Assembly (NCBI GenBank): GCA_026873275.1
Contig: JANTUC010000008.1
Location: 930,001-994,000, forward strand
Direction of reading: 5' to 3'
Length of the DNA stretch: 64,000 bases
Source: Pseudopithomyces maydicus
Lineage: Eukaryota; Ascomycota; Dothideomycetes; Pleosporales; Didymosphaeriaceae
Each line of letters starts with the position of its first letter. The first letter of the stretch is position 1. Shown piece after piece: positions 52,316-61,482 of the stretch. Below the pieces are notes generated by a model, which worked only from the letters and a program-made list of their open reading frames with translations, had not been told where the DNA came from and made no database searches. The position numbers and the translations under genes are program-made.

Positions 52316-54265
52316 ATGGCAACCCCAGCAAGCTCTACAGGTTCACGGGCTCCCGGTGGAAGCACCGCTTCCGGACCCACGACGAACCCAGCAACGATGC
52401 TGGCGGCCCAAGCCGCGGAGATACAGGAACTCCGTGCACAGATGACGGCCCTAATGGCCACTGCGCAGGAACAGGCGCAAGCACTGCTTCAGGCCCAAGC
52501 GAGGCCCGCAGCAAAAGTACCCTTCAAAGTAGCTGAATGCTATGACGGAGGGAAGACCGGACTCAAGACGTTCCTCACCAATATGGAATTATACTGCCGC
52601 TACAACAGCGAGATCTTCGGCACCGACCAGGCCAAAGTCTTAGCAGCAGGAATGCATATGAAAGGAAAAGCCGCCGAATGGCTCCGACCCCTCACCGACG
52701 ATTACCTGGCTTACGAAGACAAACCGCATAAGTGGGACGACGCCACTAAGAAAGTCTTTGAATCCTGGGATGGGTTTAAGGAACAGATCGAAATCATGTT
52801 CGGGGAAGTCGACGAAGAAAAGAAGGCGGAACGACAAATACAACGCCTTAAACAAACCAAGTCCGCCAGCGAATATTCGTCGGAGTTCAAACAGTTACAA
52901 GCCAAGATAAACTGGGACGATGCCCCGCTCCAGGCTGCGTACTACAACGGACTGAAGGAATCAGTCAAGGACGAACTAACGCATCACGACCAACCAGACG
53001 ACCTGGAGGAATTCATCAAATTAGCGGTCCGCATCGACAACAGGCTGTATGAACGATACCTGGAAAAGAAGGAGTCAGGAAGGCCAGTGTTCGGCCAGAA
53101 GGCCAACACGAAGAAAGCTCGTAACCACGACAAGCGAGACAAAGACGGGGATGTCGTAATGGCCGACAAAGCCCACGAAAAACGACAATGGAAAAAGGGT
53201 AAGCGCAACCACAGAAACGATGGACTATCCGACAAAGAAAGACAGCGACGGTACGACGAAAAAGTCTGTCTAGGATGCGGAGAACCGGGACACTTCGTAC
53301 GCGATTGTACCACAAAAAATAAGATCGAAGGGAAACGATCGCAAGTAATAAAGGTACGAATGGCCTCCATCACGAAAGAAGATGGCGAGATCTCGGAGTC
53401 GGAACACGAGTCGCCACAAACACAGCTACGCTCAACCCTACAAGAAAAAGAGATTTGGGAACGGATGTCAAGGGACGTCTGCTGGCTATGCGGGAGCGGA
53501 ATGCACCACGCCAGAGATTGCAGCAGAAGGGTCCGAATCTGCGGAAACACGTGTGAACAGACATTGGCACTCGCAGACCGACACCAAGGAGCGGTTAATG
53601 ACCCGTACGACCAAATCCGGATCCAGATCCAACACAAAAGCATCGAGTGGTATCTGTGCTATCGAGAAAAGTGCAGGACCCACAACAAGATAAGGGATGA
53701 CATCCAGCAGCGACCTGGAGACCCTACCCACAGATACGTCCGCCCAGAGGATTGCCAAATGGCAACATGCTACCAGCATAGTCAGGAAAATTGGGAAAAA
53801 ACCCACCTTCAAAAAGGATGGACGGGGTGCTACGACGACACCTGCCAGATCCACTACAAGCACAAACACGCCGCAGGATGGTGGCCACAGGGCCCGATCC
53901 ACGGATATACCTCAGGAGTAAGCATGTGCAACACCAATTGTGGAGTGAACCATGATACGGTACACCAAGATGTCACTCACTGGAAGGATTGCGAAAGGAA
54001 ATGCTTTACGCACTGTTGCGCAAAAGAAGAGGACGCCGCAGACCCGTCCAGCGAAGAGCACCAAAGGATGGCTCTGGACGAATGTGTGCTAGAAGGATGC
54101 GATTGGCACGGGCAGGACAACACCGAGAAAGAAAAGGAACGCCTAGACCAAGCCAGGGCTCATTTCGACAAGCTCTACGCAGGATGCGACCAAGAGCAAA
54201 ACGCCGCTTACCTAGGGAGGAACCCGGAGGAACCAAGCGACGCCGACAGCGAGTCGGGAAACTAG
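52316..54265 (+). CDS. gag: Element B gag with two zinc knuckles and C-terminal CX4CX2H modules
   Basis: 649 residues from the ATG at 52316, 28 nt after the LTR. A Gln/Ala-rich coiled coil (about 30-65) precedes the gag capsid region (KGKAAEWLRPLTDDYL, ERQIQRLKQTKSASEYSSEF). Zinc knuckle 1 is CLGCGEPGHFVRDC (about 317) and a second knuckle-like motif is CWLCGSGMHHARDC (about 388), both C-x2-C-x4-H-x4-C. The remaining third is Cys/His-rich with C-x4-C-x2-H units LCYREKCRTH, GCYDDTCQIH and ECVLEGCDWH plus looser variants. It ends GN-stop, the last two sense codons being part of the slippery heptamer. Confidence 0.93.
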   Translation: MATPASSTGSRAPGGSTASGPTTNPATMLAAQAAEIQELRAQMTALMATAQEQAQALLQAQARPAAKVPFKVAECYDGGKTGLKTFLTNMELYCRYNSEIFGTDQAKVLAAGMHMKGKAAEWLRPLTDDYLAYEDKPHKWDDATKKVFESWDGFKEQIEIMFGEVDEEKKAERQIQRLKQTKSASEYSSEFKQLQAKINWDDAPLQAAYYNGLKESVKDELTHHDQPDDLEEFIKLAVRIDNRLYERYLEKKESGRPVFGQKANTKKARNHDKRDKDGDVVMADKAHEKRQWKKGKRNHRNDGLSDKERQRRYDEKVCLGCGEPGHFVRDCTTKNKIEGKRSQVIKVRMASITKEDGEISESEHESPQTQLRSTLQEKEIWERMSRDVCWLCGSGMHHARDCSRRVRICGNTCEQTLALADRHQGAVNDPYDQIRIQIQHKSIEWYLCYREKCRTHNKIRDDIQQRPGDPTHRYVRPEDCQMATCYQHSQENWEKTHLQKGWTGCYDDTCQIHYKHKHAAGWWPQGPIHGYTSGVSMCNTNCGVNHDTVHQDVTHWKDCERKCFTHCCAKEEDAADPSSEEHQRMALDECVLEGCDWHGQDNTEKEKERLDQARAHFDKLYAGCDQEQNAAYLGRNPEEPSDADSESGN

Positions 54266-54302
54266 TGCGCCACCAGGAAACGAACCGTACTGGTGAAGGC
54301 GC
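54256..54302 (+). promoter_or_regulatory. Element B -1 ribosomal frameshift signal
   Basis: GGGAAAC (54256-54262) is read in gag as G-GGA-AAC and is followed directly by the gag stop TAG. A 4-nt spacer leads to a stem: GCGCC/GGCGC (54267-71 with 54298-302) and ACCAG/CTGGT (54272-76 with 54290-94), a 3-nt bulge and a 13-nt loop. Confidence 0.85.
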
Positions 54303-57300
54303 CCCCATGAAGGTTCGCAGAGCAGATCAGGACGACGACCTGCATATCAAGAAAGAAGTCACGATTGGAGGATACCAAGTGACAGCGCTCATAGACCCCG
54401 GGGCTACCGGATGTCTAATCTCCCCCAGAGTGGTGGAAAAGCATAAGCTGCCCTACCGGAACAAGGCGACGCCTGTCCGGGTAGAGATGGCAGATGGGAC
54501 GTTCTCCCAAGGATACGGCAAAGGCTGGTTACGCCTCGAAACGACGCCGTTACCCGTTGGCCTAGATGGACTCTGGAGCCAACACAGCTTCACTATAATG
54601 GACTTAGGAAGCCTAGAAGCAATCATCGGTTATGATTGGCTACTGAAACATAATCCTGTCATCGACTGGCAGAAGAAAACAATACGCAGCCGAGAACCCA
54701 CAGTTAGGGTTGCTGGCGTAAGGAAGTCACAAGTACGCCCGAAGGTTCAGTGCACACCTCAGAGAGAGGGAATCGGCGGAAGAAAGACTGTACAGCAGAT
54801 ATCACCTTGTAAGATCGCGAGAATCTACAAGAAGGACCCTCAGAAAGTAGGCGTCATTTGGATACGAAGGAGTGAGCTCCAGAAGGAGGGGCAAGAAACT
54901 CTATCCATACCCCAGGAATACCAAGACTTCGCAGAACTCTTTCACGAGAAAGATGGCGAAACACTTCCGGAACACCAGGAATGGGATCACGAGATCCACC
55001 TGCAAGAAGGCACGAAGCTACACCCGGAACGACTGCGACCACTGTCGCGAGATCAACAGGAAGAACTAATAGAGTGGCTAAGGAAGAACTTAAAACGAAA
55101 GTTCATACGGCCCAGCAAGAGCCCGATGGCCTCTGCTATACTGTTCGTACCGAAGAAGGACGGACGACTCCGACTATGCGTGGATTACCGACAACTGAAC
55201 GATAAAACCATCAAGAACCGATATCCACTACCACTGATAACGGAGCTCATGGATCGACTCCAGGGAGCCAAGTGGTTCACGAAGTTTGATGTACGAGATG
55301 GCTTTTATCGTATCCGCATAGCTAAAGGACACGAATGGATGACTGCGTTCCGAACACGCTATGGACTATACGAATTCACGGTTATGCCAATGGGACTTAC
55401 GAATGCCCCAGCAACGTTCCAAGCAGTAGTGAACAAGGCGCTACACGAATACCTAGATGTATTTTGCACGGTATACCTAGACGATGTGCTAGTATACTCC
55501 GGAGGAACGCTTGAAGAACATGTACAGCACGTACGAAAAGTACTGGAAAAGATGAAAGAATACCGGTTACTTCTGCATCCGAACAAGTGTGAGTTCCACA
55601 CGACGAAAACCGAGTACTTAGGATTCATCATCTCAAGAGAAGGGATCGCCATGGACCCCAAGAAGGTGGCTACGGTACAAGAATGGCCACAACCCAAATC
55701 AGTAAAGGACATCCAGTCCTTCCTAGGGTTCACCAACTTCTACCGAAAGTTCATCACCAACTATTCCAAGACAACGGCACCTTTAACAGAGATCACGAAG
55801 AAAGAAGTAGGATTTAAGTGGGAAGAGAAACAACGCATAGCATTCGAAAGCCTAAAGAAGCTATTTCTCTCGGCACCCCTCCTACAAATGTTCAACCCGC
55901 AGAGGAAAACCCGGATCGAAACAGACGCATCTGACTACGCACTGGGAGCAGTATTCACACAGCAGTGCGAGGACGGGAAGTGGAGACCAGTGTTCTTCCA
56001 CTCACGAAAGTTCTCTGGAGCGGAACTAAACTACGACGTCCACGACAAGGAACTACTAGGGGTAGTAGATGCTTTCGAACAATGGGAAACGCAGCTCATG
56101 GGAGCGCCCACGAAGATCGAGGTGTGGACAGACCACATGAACCTCACTAGCTTCATGTCAACAAAGAAACTCAACCGGCGACAGGTACGATGGGCGGAGT
56201 TCCTCGCGAACTTTGACTTTACGATCCACCATCGCCCAGGAACCCTCAACGGGGCGGCAGATGCCTTAAGTAGAAGGATCGACCTAATTGAGGATAAACC
56301 GGAATTACATAACGCAATACTCCGAAAAGGGCACGACGGAACTCTGGAATATAACCAACCCGGAGAAGCCCAGGAAAACGAACAACTTCCGAAACTTGAA
56401 GTACGGAAAGCATCGGTTGGACCAATGGACCACCGAGGACGGACTATCGTAGGGATGCAGGAAGCACCCAAGCTGATAAAAGAACTACACGAGTCCAGGG
56501 AATGGGGACACCCAGGCATAGAAGAAACAACGCGACGCATCGCGAACGAATACGCCATCCCCAAACTCAAACAGATGGTTACCAAGGAGATAAGCAACTG
56601 TTTGGCCTGCCATAAAAACAAGCCCAAGAGACATAAGCCTTATGGCCTCCTACAACCATTGCCAGCAGCCCAACGGCCATGGCAGAGTGTGACGATGGAT
56701 TTCATAGTGAAACTCCCGAAATCGCCACAACCAGGGACGAAACGAATGTGCGACACCATCGCAGTAATGGTAGACAGACTCACGAAAGCCGCAAAGTTCA
56801 GGCCCATGGAAGAGTCTATGACGGCAGAAGAACTAGCTTATGAAGTCGACAACGCGCTATTCGCGGAGCACGGCCCACCAGAGGAACTCATCACGGACCG
56901 CGACAAGCTCTTCACGTCCAAATACTGGGATACGTTCATCGCAACGTTAGGGACGAATCGGAAGCTGTCAACGAGCTTCCATCCGCAGACGGACGGACAA
57001 ACGGAAAGAACCAACCAGACGCTGGAACAGTACCTGAGGTTCTACGTCAACAAGCAACAAGACAATTGGGTGGAACTGCTGCCGACGGCACAGCTGGCAT
57101 ACAATGGAGCCAGGTCAGGCACGACAGGATATTCACCGCACTATGCAAACTACGGATATGAGCCGGTCGCTCATCGGAATCCGCGAGACGTGGAAAGCAT
57201 TTCCACGGGAGCCCAGGACAAGGCTCAAAGGATGAAGGAACTACACGACACCCTCCGTGAAAGAATTACGAAAAGGGCCCTCTCGGCATCCACAAATGCA

Positions 57301-58551
57301 AACAAGCAAAGGATTGAGGGACCAATCTTTAAAAAGGGGGACAAAGTTTTCCTATCACAAAAAAATCTGAAAACCAAGAGACCAAGCAAAAAACTGGACC
57401 ATCTACGGATAGGACCCTTTGAAGTCGCAGGGACTAAGGGACCAGTCACAAGCAAACTGCTTCTACCACAAGGAACCAAAATACACCCCACCTTTCACAA
57501 AAACCTTCTAGAACCAGCACCTCCGGGCGCTCCGATCGAGACCCAGCTAGAACTGGAAGACGACGAGTACGAGGTTGAAGCTATCAAGGACCTACGAACG
57601 AACAAAGGTCAGCAACGATACCTGGTAAAGTGGAAAGGATGGTCAGAGCAGTACAACACTTGGGAACCAGAAGAAAACCTCACGAACTGCAAGGAATTAC
57701 TGAGGAACTTTCGCCAACAGAAGTCGGCACACCACTCTCAAGACAACCGCGCAAGGGGACGCCCGGTTCGAAATCAGCCAGGAAGGCAGAAAGATCAAAA
57801 GACAAGGAAGGATCGAGCAAGGAAGAAGGATCAGCCTGTGACCAGCCCAGGTCAGTTGACGGTACGGGTGGCGTCGCAGAAACGGTGGCAGCCCTACTCT
57901 TTGAAGCCTCCTTCTCCAAGGTCTCCATCACGTCAGCCACACGGGTATCGTGTGCAGCGAAGGCCTGCTCCTCCTCCTCAGCCTGAGCAATCTCAAGCCT
58001 CAGACGGGCAGCCTCCGCTTCAGCAGCCAGAAGCTCGATGCGCTTCTGACGTTTCGCTGCCTGAACGCGCTCCCACTCTTTCTCAGGAATCCAAAGACTG
58101 CACTCCGCGTGGACTGCGATGCACGCAGCACACTCCCCAGTGGAAGTATCCACAAAACACTTCGGAACCTTCTTCTCGATACAACGAGCACATTTTATCG
58201 GCATTGCTAAACCGCGACGACGAACCTCATCAGCACGCGCACGACGTCTCTCAGTCGATGATGGTTTCAGTACCTTGGGCATGGTCAGGCGAACGAAGAA
58301 TGGAAGAAAGGGAAAACAACACCACGGGGATCCCCACCTTTATAGCCGTAGTCACCACAGGGGTGATCGCGACGCCAGCGAACTACGCCGCGACGACAAG
58401 CGTAGGCTATCGGGACGATAACCTTAAATGGGGGGTAATGTTACGATCACGACAAGAAACCGTAAGACAGCAGGAAAGAATTACATGCAGGACGCCAGCG
58501 ACCAAGGCAAAGGTGATGGTCAGCCATACGCTAGACAGCGGGGCCAGCTAG
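54256..58551 (+). CDS. pol: Element B pol polyprotein (PR-RT-RH-IN-chromodomain) with a long 3' open extension
   Basis: Read in the -1 frame from the slip site. Protease has ALIDPGATGCLIS, with Pro after the catalytic Asp where element A has Ser. Reverse transcriptase has YLDDVLVYS, RNase H ETDASDYALGA, and integrase the KNKPKRHKPYG zinc-region end, MDFIVKLPK, ITDRDKLFTS and SFHPQTDGQTERTNQ. The chromodomain (YEVEAIKDLR, RYLVKWKGWSEQYNTWEP) ends near 57725. The frame then stays open for another 820 bp through the antisense ORF and 113 bp into the 3' LTR. That tail is Pro/Gln/Ser-rich without a domain and may be a by-product of coding on the other strand. A free-standing ATG start upstream, in an overlapping frame, is not needed. 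Confidence 0.93.
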   Translation, partial: GKLVRHQETNRTGEGAPMKVRRADQDDDLHIKKEVTIGGYQVTALIDPGATGCLISPRVVEKHKLPYRNKATPVRVEMADGTFSQGYGKGWLRLETTPLPVGLDGLWSQHSFTIMDLGSLEAIIGYDWLLKHNPVIDWQKKTIRSREPTVRVAGVRKSQVRPKVQCTPQREGIGGRKTVQQISPCKIARIYKKDPQKVGVIWIRRSELQKEGQETLSIPQEYQDFAELFHEKDGETLPEHQEWDHEIHLQEGTKLHPERLRPLSRDQQEELIEWLRKNLKRKFIRPSKSPMASAILFVPKKDGRLRLCVDYRQLNDKTIKNRYPLPLITELMDRLQGAKWFTKFDVRDGFYRIRIAKGHEWMTAFRTRYGLYEFTVMPMGLTNAPATFQAVVNKALHEYLDVFCTVYLDDVLVYSGGTLEEHVQHVRKVLEKMKEYRLLLHPNKCEFHTTKTEYLGFIISREGIAMDPKKVATVQEWPQPKSVKDIQSFLGFTNFYRKFITNYSKTTAPLTEITKKEVGFKWEEKQRIAFESLKKLFLSAPLLQMFNPQRKTRIETDASDYALGAVFTQQCEDGKWRPVFFHSRKFSGAELNYDVHDKELLGVVDAFEQWETQLMGAPTKIEVWTDHMNLTSFMSTKKLNRRQVRWAEFLANFDFTIHHRPGTLNGAADALSRRIDLIEDKPELHNAILRKGHDGTLEYNQPGEAQENEQLPKLEVRKASVGPMDHRGRTIVGMQEAPKLIKELHESREWGHPGIEETTRRIANEYAIPKLKQMVTKEISNCLACHKNKPKRHKPYGLLQPLPAAQRPWQSVTMDFIVKLPKSPQPGTKRMCDTIAVMVDRLTKAAKFRPMEESMTAEELAYEVDNALFAEHGPPEELITDRDKLFTSKYWDTFIATLGTNRKLSTSFHPQTDGQTERTNQTLEQYLRFYVNKQQDNWVELLPTAQLAYNGARSGTTGYSPHYANYGYEPVAHRNPRDVESISTGAQDKAQRMKELHDTLRERITKRALSASTNANKQRIEGPIFKKGDKVFLSQKNLKTKRPSKKLDHLRIGPFEVAGTKGPVTSKLLLPQGTKIHPTFHKNLLEPAPPGAPIETQLELEDDEYEVEAIKDLRTNKGQQRYLVKWKGWSEQYNTWEPEENLTNCKELLRNFRQQKSAHHSQDNRARGRPVRNQPGRQKDQKTRKDRARKKDQPVTSPGQLTVRVASQKRWQPYSLKPPSPRSPSRQPHGYRVQRRPAPPPQPEQSQASDGQPPLQQPEARCASDVSLPERAPTLSQESKDCTPRGLRCTQHTPQWKYPQNTSEPSSRYNEHILSALLNRDDEPHQHAHDVSQSMMVSVPWAWSGERRMEERENNTTGIPTFIAVVTTGVIATPANYAATTSVGYRDDNLKWGVMLRSRQETVRQQERITCRTPATKAKVMVSHTLDSGAS
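57680..58282 (-). CDS. Element B antisense ORF: six-Cys Zn2Cys6-like cluster plus coiled coil
   Basis: 200 residues from a true ATG at 58282 on the strand opposite gag-pol, starting 157 bp from the 3' LTR. An Arg-rich N-terminus (about 10-25) precedes a cluster C-x2-C-x7-C-x8-C-x2-C-x6-C (about 31-57). A helical coiled-coil segment (about 65-110, rich in RLRLE and EAEAA) follows, then a Ser/Pro/acidic tail. Layout and position match the antisense ORF of element A although overall sequence identity is low. Relic R carries the same region. Unlike in A, this ORF overlaps the open 3' extension of pol. Confidence 0.72.
   Translation of the reverse strand: MPKVLKPSSTERRRARADEVRRRGLAMPIKCARCIEKKVPKCFVDTSTGECAACIAVHAECSLWIPEKEWERVQAAKRQKRIELLAAEAEAARLRLEIAQAEEEEQAFAAHDTRVADVMETLEKEASKSRAATVSATPPVPSTDLGWSQADPSSLLDPSLSFDLSAFLADFEPGVPLRGCLESGVPTSVGESSSVIPCSS
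58427..58438 (+). other. Element B polypurine tract
   Basis: AAATGGGGGGTA lies directly before the 3' LTR. Confidence 0.6.
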
Positions 58552-59060
58552 ACGACGCATCACGTGACCGTGATCCCGCCAAGAACGCGAGATCCCGGGA
58601 GCACCAGGTCTTGGCGGGAGCAGAGCAGTTGCTCCCGCTAAGAAGACAGAATTCATGGGAGCAGAGCGATTGCTCCCGTCCGAAGGACAGGATCTACGGG
58701 AGCAAAGGGAGTTGCTCCCGCCAAGCAGACGGAACCTACGGGAGCAGACCGGTAGGTCCGGGGACAGCGAAGGATGGACAGAATGGTATATAGTCTAGGA
58801 CGCTCTCTGTACATTTCCTATTCTTCGTAGTCAACTTCTTATGTATCTTCGCATACTCGCTCATAGCTAAATCGAAGCTCTTCTTTGCAATCAAGAATCA
58901 TCAGCCTTCACAGAAGATAGTTGTCTTGCTTTTAGCAGCAAGATAGGGATATTCGCATCACCCGTTGCCTAACCGTCACTCGACCACTGAATACCCGCAA
59001 GGCTCCCGAGAAGCCTGCCTGCCCTTACACGGACCAGGTAAGTAGGAACCCCTTGTAACA
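58439..59060 (+). repeat. Element B 3' LTR (second inversion breakpoint)
   Basis: 622 bp, with no difference seen by eye from the 5' LTR and from the reversed LTR at 35372-35993. Its outer flank ATACA is the reverse complement of TGTAT at 35994-35998. Confidence 0.94.
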
Positions 59061-60273
59061 ATACAATTATCTATTATTTCTTATAGTATTTTATGCCACT
59101 CTTTAGAAATAACTCTTTTATACTTATTTAAATCCTCCGATTTTAAAATATTTAGTAAACGCCAATTATAGCGTTTATTAACTCTATTTTTTAAAATAGA
59201 CCAAATATTTTCTATAGGATTTAAATTAGGACTGAAAGCTGGGTGAGTAAAAAGCTTAATTTTATTACGGTTAAACCATAATAAAGCTTTATTACTTTTA
59301 TGAATTTTCGAGTTATCTTGTTAAAATTGCCAACCTAATTAGATATTAGTATAAAATTTATAAAAAAATTAATATATAATAATATATTAATTATATATTA
59401 TTATATATTAAAAAAAGGGATAAAATAAAAAGGTAATATTTACCGTGTTTAATATACGGTTTAACTTCTTTTTTAAGAACTTTTTTAATATAGTCCTCTG
59501 TTTTAAAAGACGTCTTATTTAAAGAGTCTTTTATAAAGACTAAATTCAATCTTCCTCCTATCCAAATAGCGCCCTAAACTTGAACCGAAATATTATGCCC
59601 TATATTTTAATTAGTAAGTAATATTATAAAAAACTAAAATTTTTAAAAAATTCTATAATTTAAATAAAATTTTTTAAAAATTTTAATTTTTTAAAAAATC
59701 TATTTTATGTACCTCTATTAATATTTGAAACCAAATCATTACCTATTTTAGATTTTCTTTTTTTCTATAATACTCTTGTCTAGATCCATATCCTCTTTCT
59801 ATTACTAACTTATCAGAAAATATAATTCTAAAAGAATCTATTTTTTTATATTTTTTAATTAATTTTTTACGTATATAAAACGCTTTTTTTATTTTTTTAT
59901 CTAAATAAGCCTTTTTAAAAGAGGTATTACAAGAATAACCCTCCTCTTTTAAAAACCTTTGTAACGTCCGTTTTGAAATATCCAAATTATTAATTAATAT
60001 TAACTCATTATTTTGTACTTTTAGATTTTTTATAAAGTCTCAATTATTAACCCTTTTTTTTTAATTTTGAATTTTTCTAATTGGTCCACTTTTTGTTTTA
60101 TTTAAATTAAGGGTTTTTATATTTTTATTTTGTTTTTTATCTTTAATTCGACGAATTGCGTTATAAATAGACGATTTAGGCTTTTTTATAATATTTGAAA
60201 TAGTATTAATAAGTATATTATTAATATATAATTCCTCTACCTTTTCCTCCAATTTTGAGAATTTTGGAGCCAT
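59061..60273 (-). pseudogene. Tc1/mariner transposase, RIP-damaged and cut off at its C-terminus by the inversion
   Basis: Read on the minus strand from ATG 60273. The N-terminus has a helix-turn-helix (KPKSSIYNAIRRIK, then ISKRTLQRFLKEEGYS). A catalytic region follows with IIFSDK (first Asp), VQV-stop-GAIWIGGRLNLVF, QDNSKIHK (second Asp) and FSPNLNPIENIWSILK with the catalytic Glu. A few Trp and Gln codons are stops, as RIP produces. Two AT-rich gaps with GT...AG ends (about 59600-59720 and 59335-59450) look like introns. The frame reaches the B LTR at IIDNC and continues at 35994 on the plus strand. Confidence 0.82.
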
Positions 60274-60725
60274 TTCGAGGAAATAGGTGTTTAGAATTAA
60301 AAAGTAAAAAGATATTATTATAAACTAAAAAACTATTAAAAAATCACGTGATTTAAGCTTACGTAATTTTTGGATTAAAATTAACTATAATACTAATAAA
60401 TTATTTAGTTAGTAAACTAGCCTCGAAAATTCAGTCACGTGACCTGTACTAACTATATTAAGTTAGAAAATTAAAAAATTAAAAATTTATACGTTCAAAA
60501 AAAATTTCAAGGATTTTAATTTTTGTCTTTTTTTTTACCTAAGTTTAACTATTTTTTAAAAAATAGGCTAAGCCTTTTTAGGTAATTTCTAATTATAAAA
60601 TTAAACTTTATAACTTTTTCTAAAAGTTTAATATTTCAAAAAAATTAAAAACTAATACTCAATTTACTATAATTTTTTAAAAAAAGCTATTTTTTGGATT
60701 ACGCTTTTAATCTGTCACCCTACTG
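60274..60725 (-). mobile_element. Tc1/mariner relic, transposase-side flank and terminal inverted repeat
   Basis: AT-rich DNA upstream of the transposase. It ends in a 28-bp repeat (60698-60725) whose outer end is CAGTAGGGTGACAG when read inward from the minus strand, followed by a TA target. It equals the repeat at 36423-36450. Confidence 0.8.
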
Positions 60726-61482
60726 TAATTAGTAATGCGATTATAGTCCTCTAGAAACTCTATTATATTATTACTATTAAAATATAATAAAAGACCTAGT
60801 ATACGCAGCTATAGTATATATTTTTTATTTATAAAGGGTATTTAATACTCTCTAAAATAACTTAGCTTAAAACCTAATCTATTTTTACTACTTTTAAATA
60901 GGGTAAATAACTTTTAGTTGCTAGAGTTACTAGATAAGCTATATTTAATATATATAAATATAATAATAATAGAGTTATAGGTAATTATAATTAATAGTAA
61001 AGGTATATAAAATAATAAGCTAAATATAGTATAATAGTAGTTTAATAAATAGTAAAAGATTTATAATAGGGAGCTTTTTACTCTATAACTAAAAATTTTT
61101 TTAACTTTAACTATTTTAATTAATATTTAACTAATACACCTTCTTAATAATTATTAATTATATAATACTCTCTTAGTGTGCTTTTATCCTCTTAGTAATA
61201 ATTATAATATTTATATATAGATAGAACGCTTCTTATATTAAATTTAAAATTTTTTACTTTTTTATTAGGACTACTTTTGTCTAATTATAATCTCTTATTA
61301 CTAGGGTACCTAAAACTTTATTAAGTATAATAATTTATTATATTATTATAGCACCTCGTATTCTGTATAAATAACTTAATAGATAGATAGATATATAAAG
61401 TTAAATTAATACCTACTAAATAACTCTTTTTTAATTTTTTTCTACTTACTACACCCTTTTAATATAGTTACTATTAAAATAG
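60726..61482. other. AT-rich RIP relic, unidentified
   Basis: About 750 bp with stops in every frame. No repeat or domain is recognised. Confidence 0.5.

Larger units (their letters stand above)
51666..59060 (+). mobile_element. Element B: intact Ty3/gypsy chromovirus LTR retrotransposon
   Basis: 7395 bp with 622-bp LTRs that look identical. Gag and pol are open, with pol in the -1 frame, and an opposite-strand ORF lies before the 3' LTR. It is free of RIP marks although it is the same family as the ruined relic R. Its two flanks (GATTA and ATACA) do not match because the 3' LTR took part in an inversion. Confidence 0.95.

Noticed and set aside
35372..59060. Simple independent insertions without an inversion
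   Set aside because: Neither LTR unit has matching flanks on its own, while all four flanks, relic R, the terminal repeats and the transposase become consistent after one flip.
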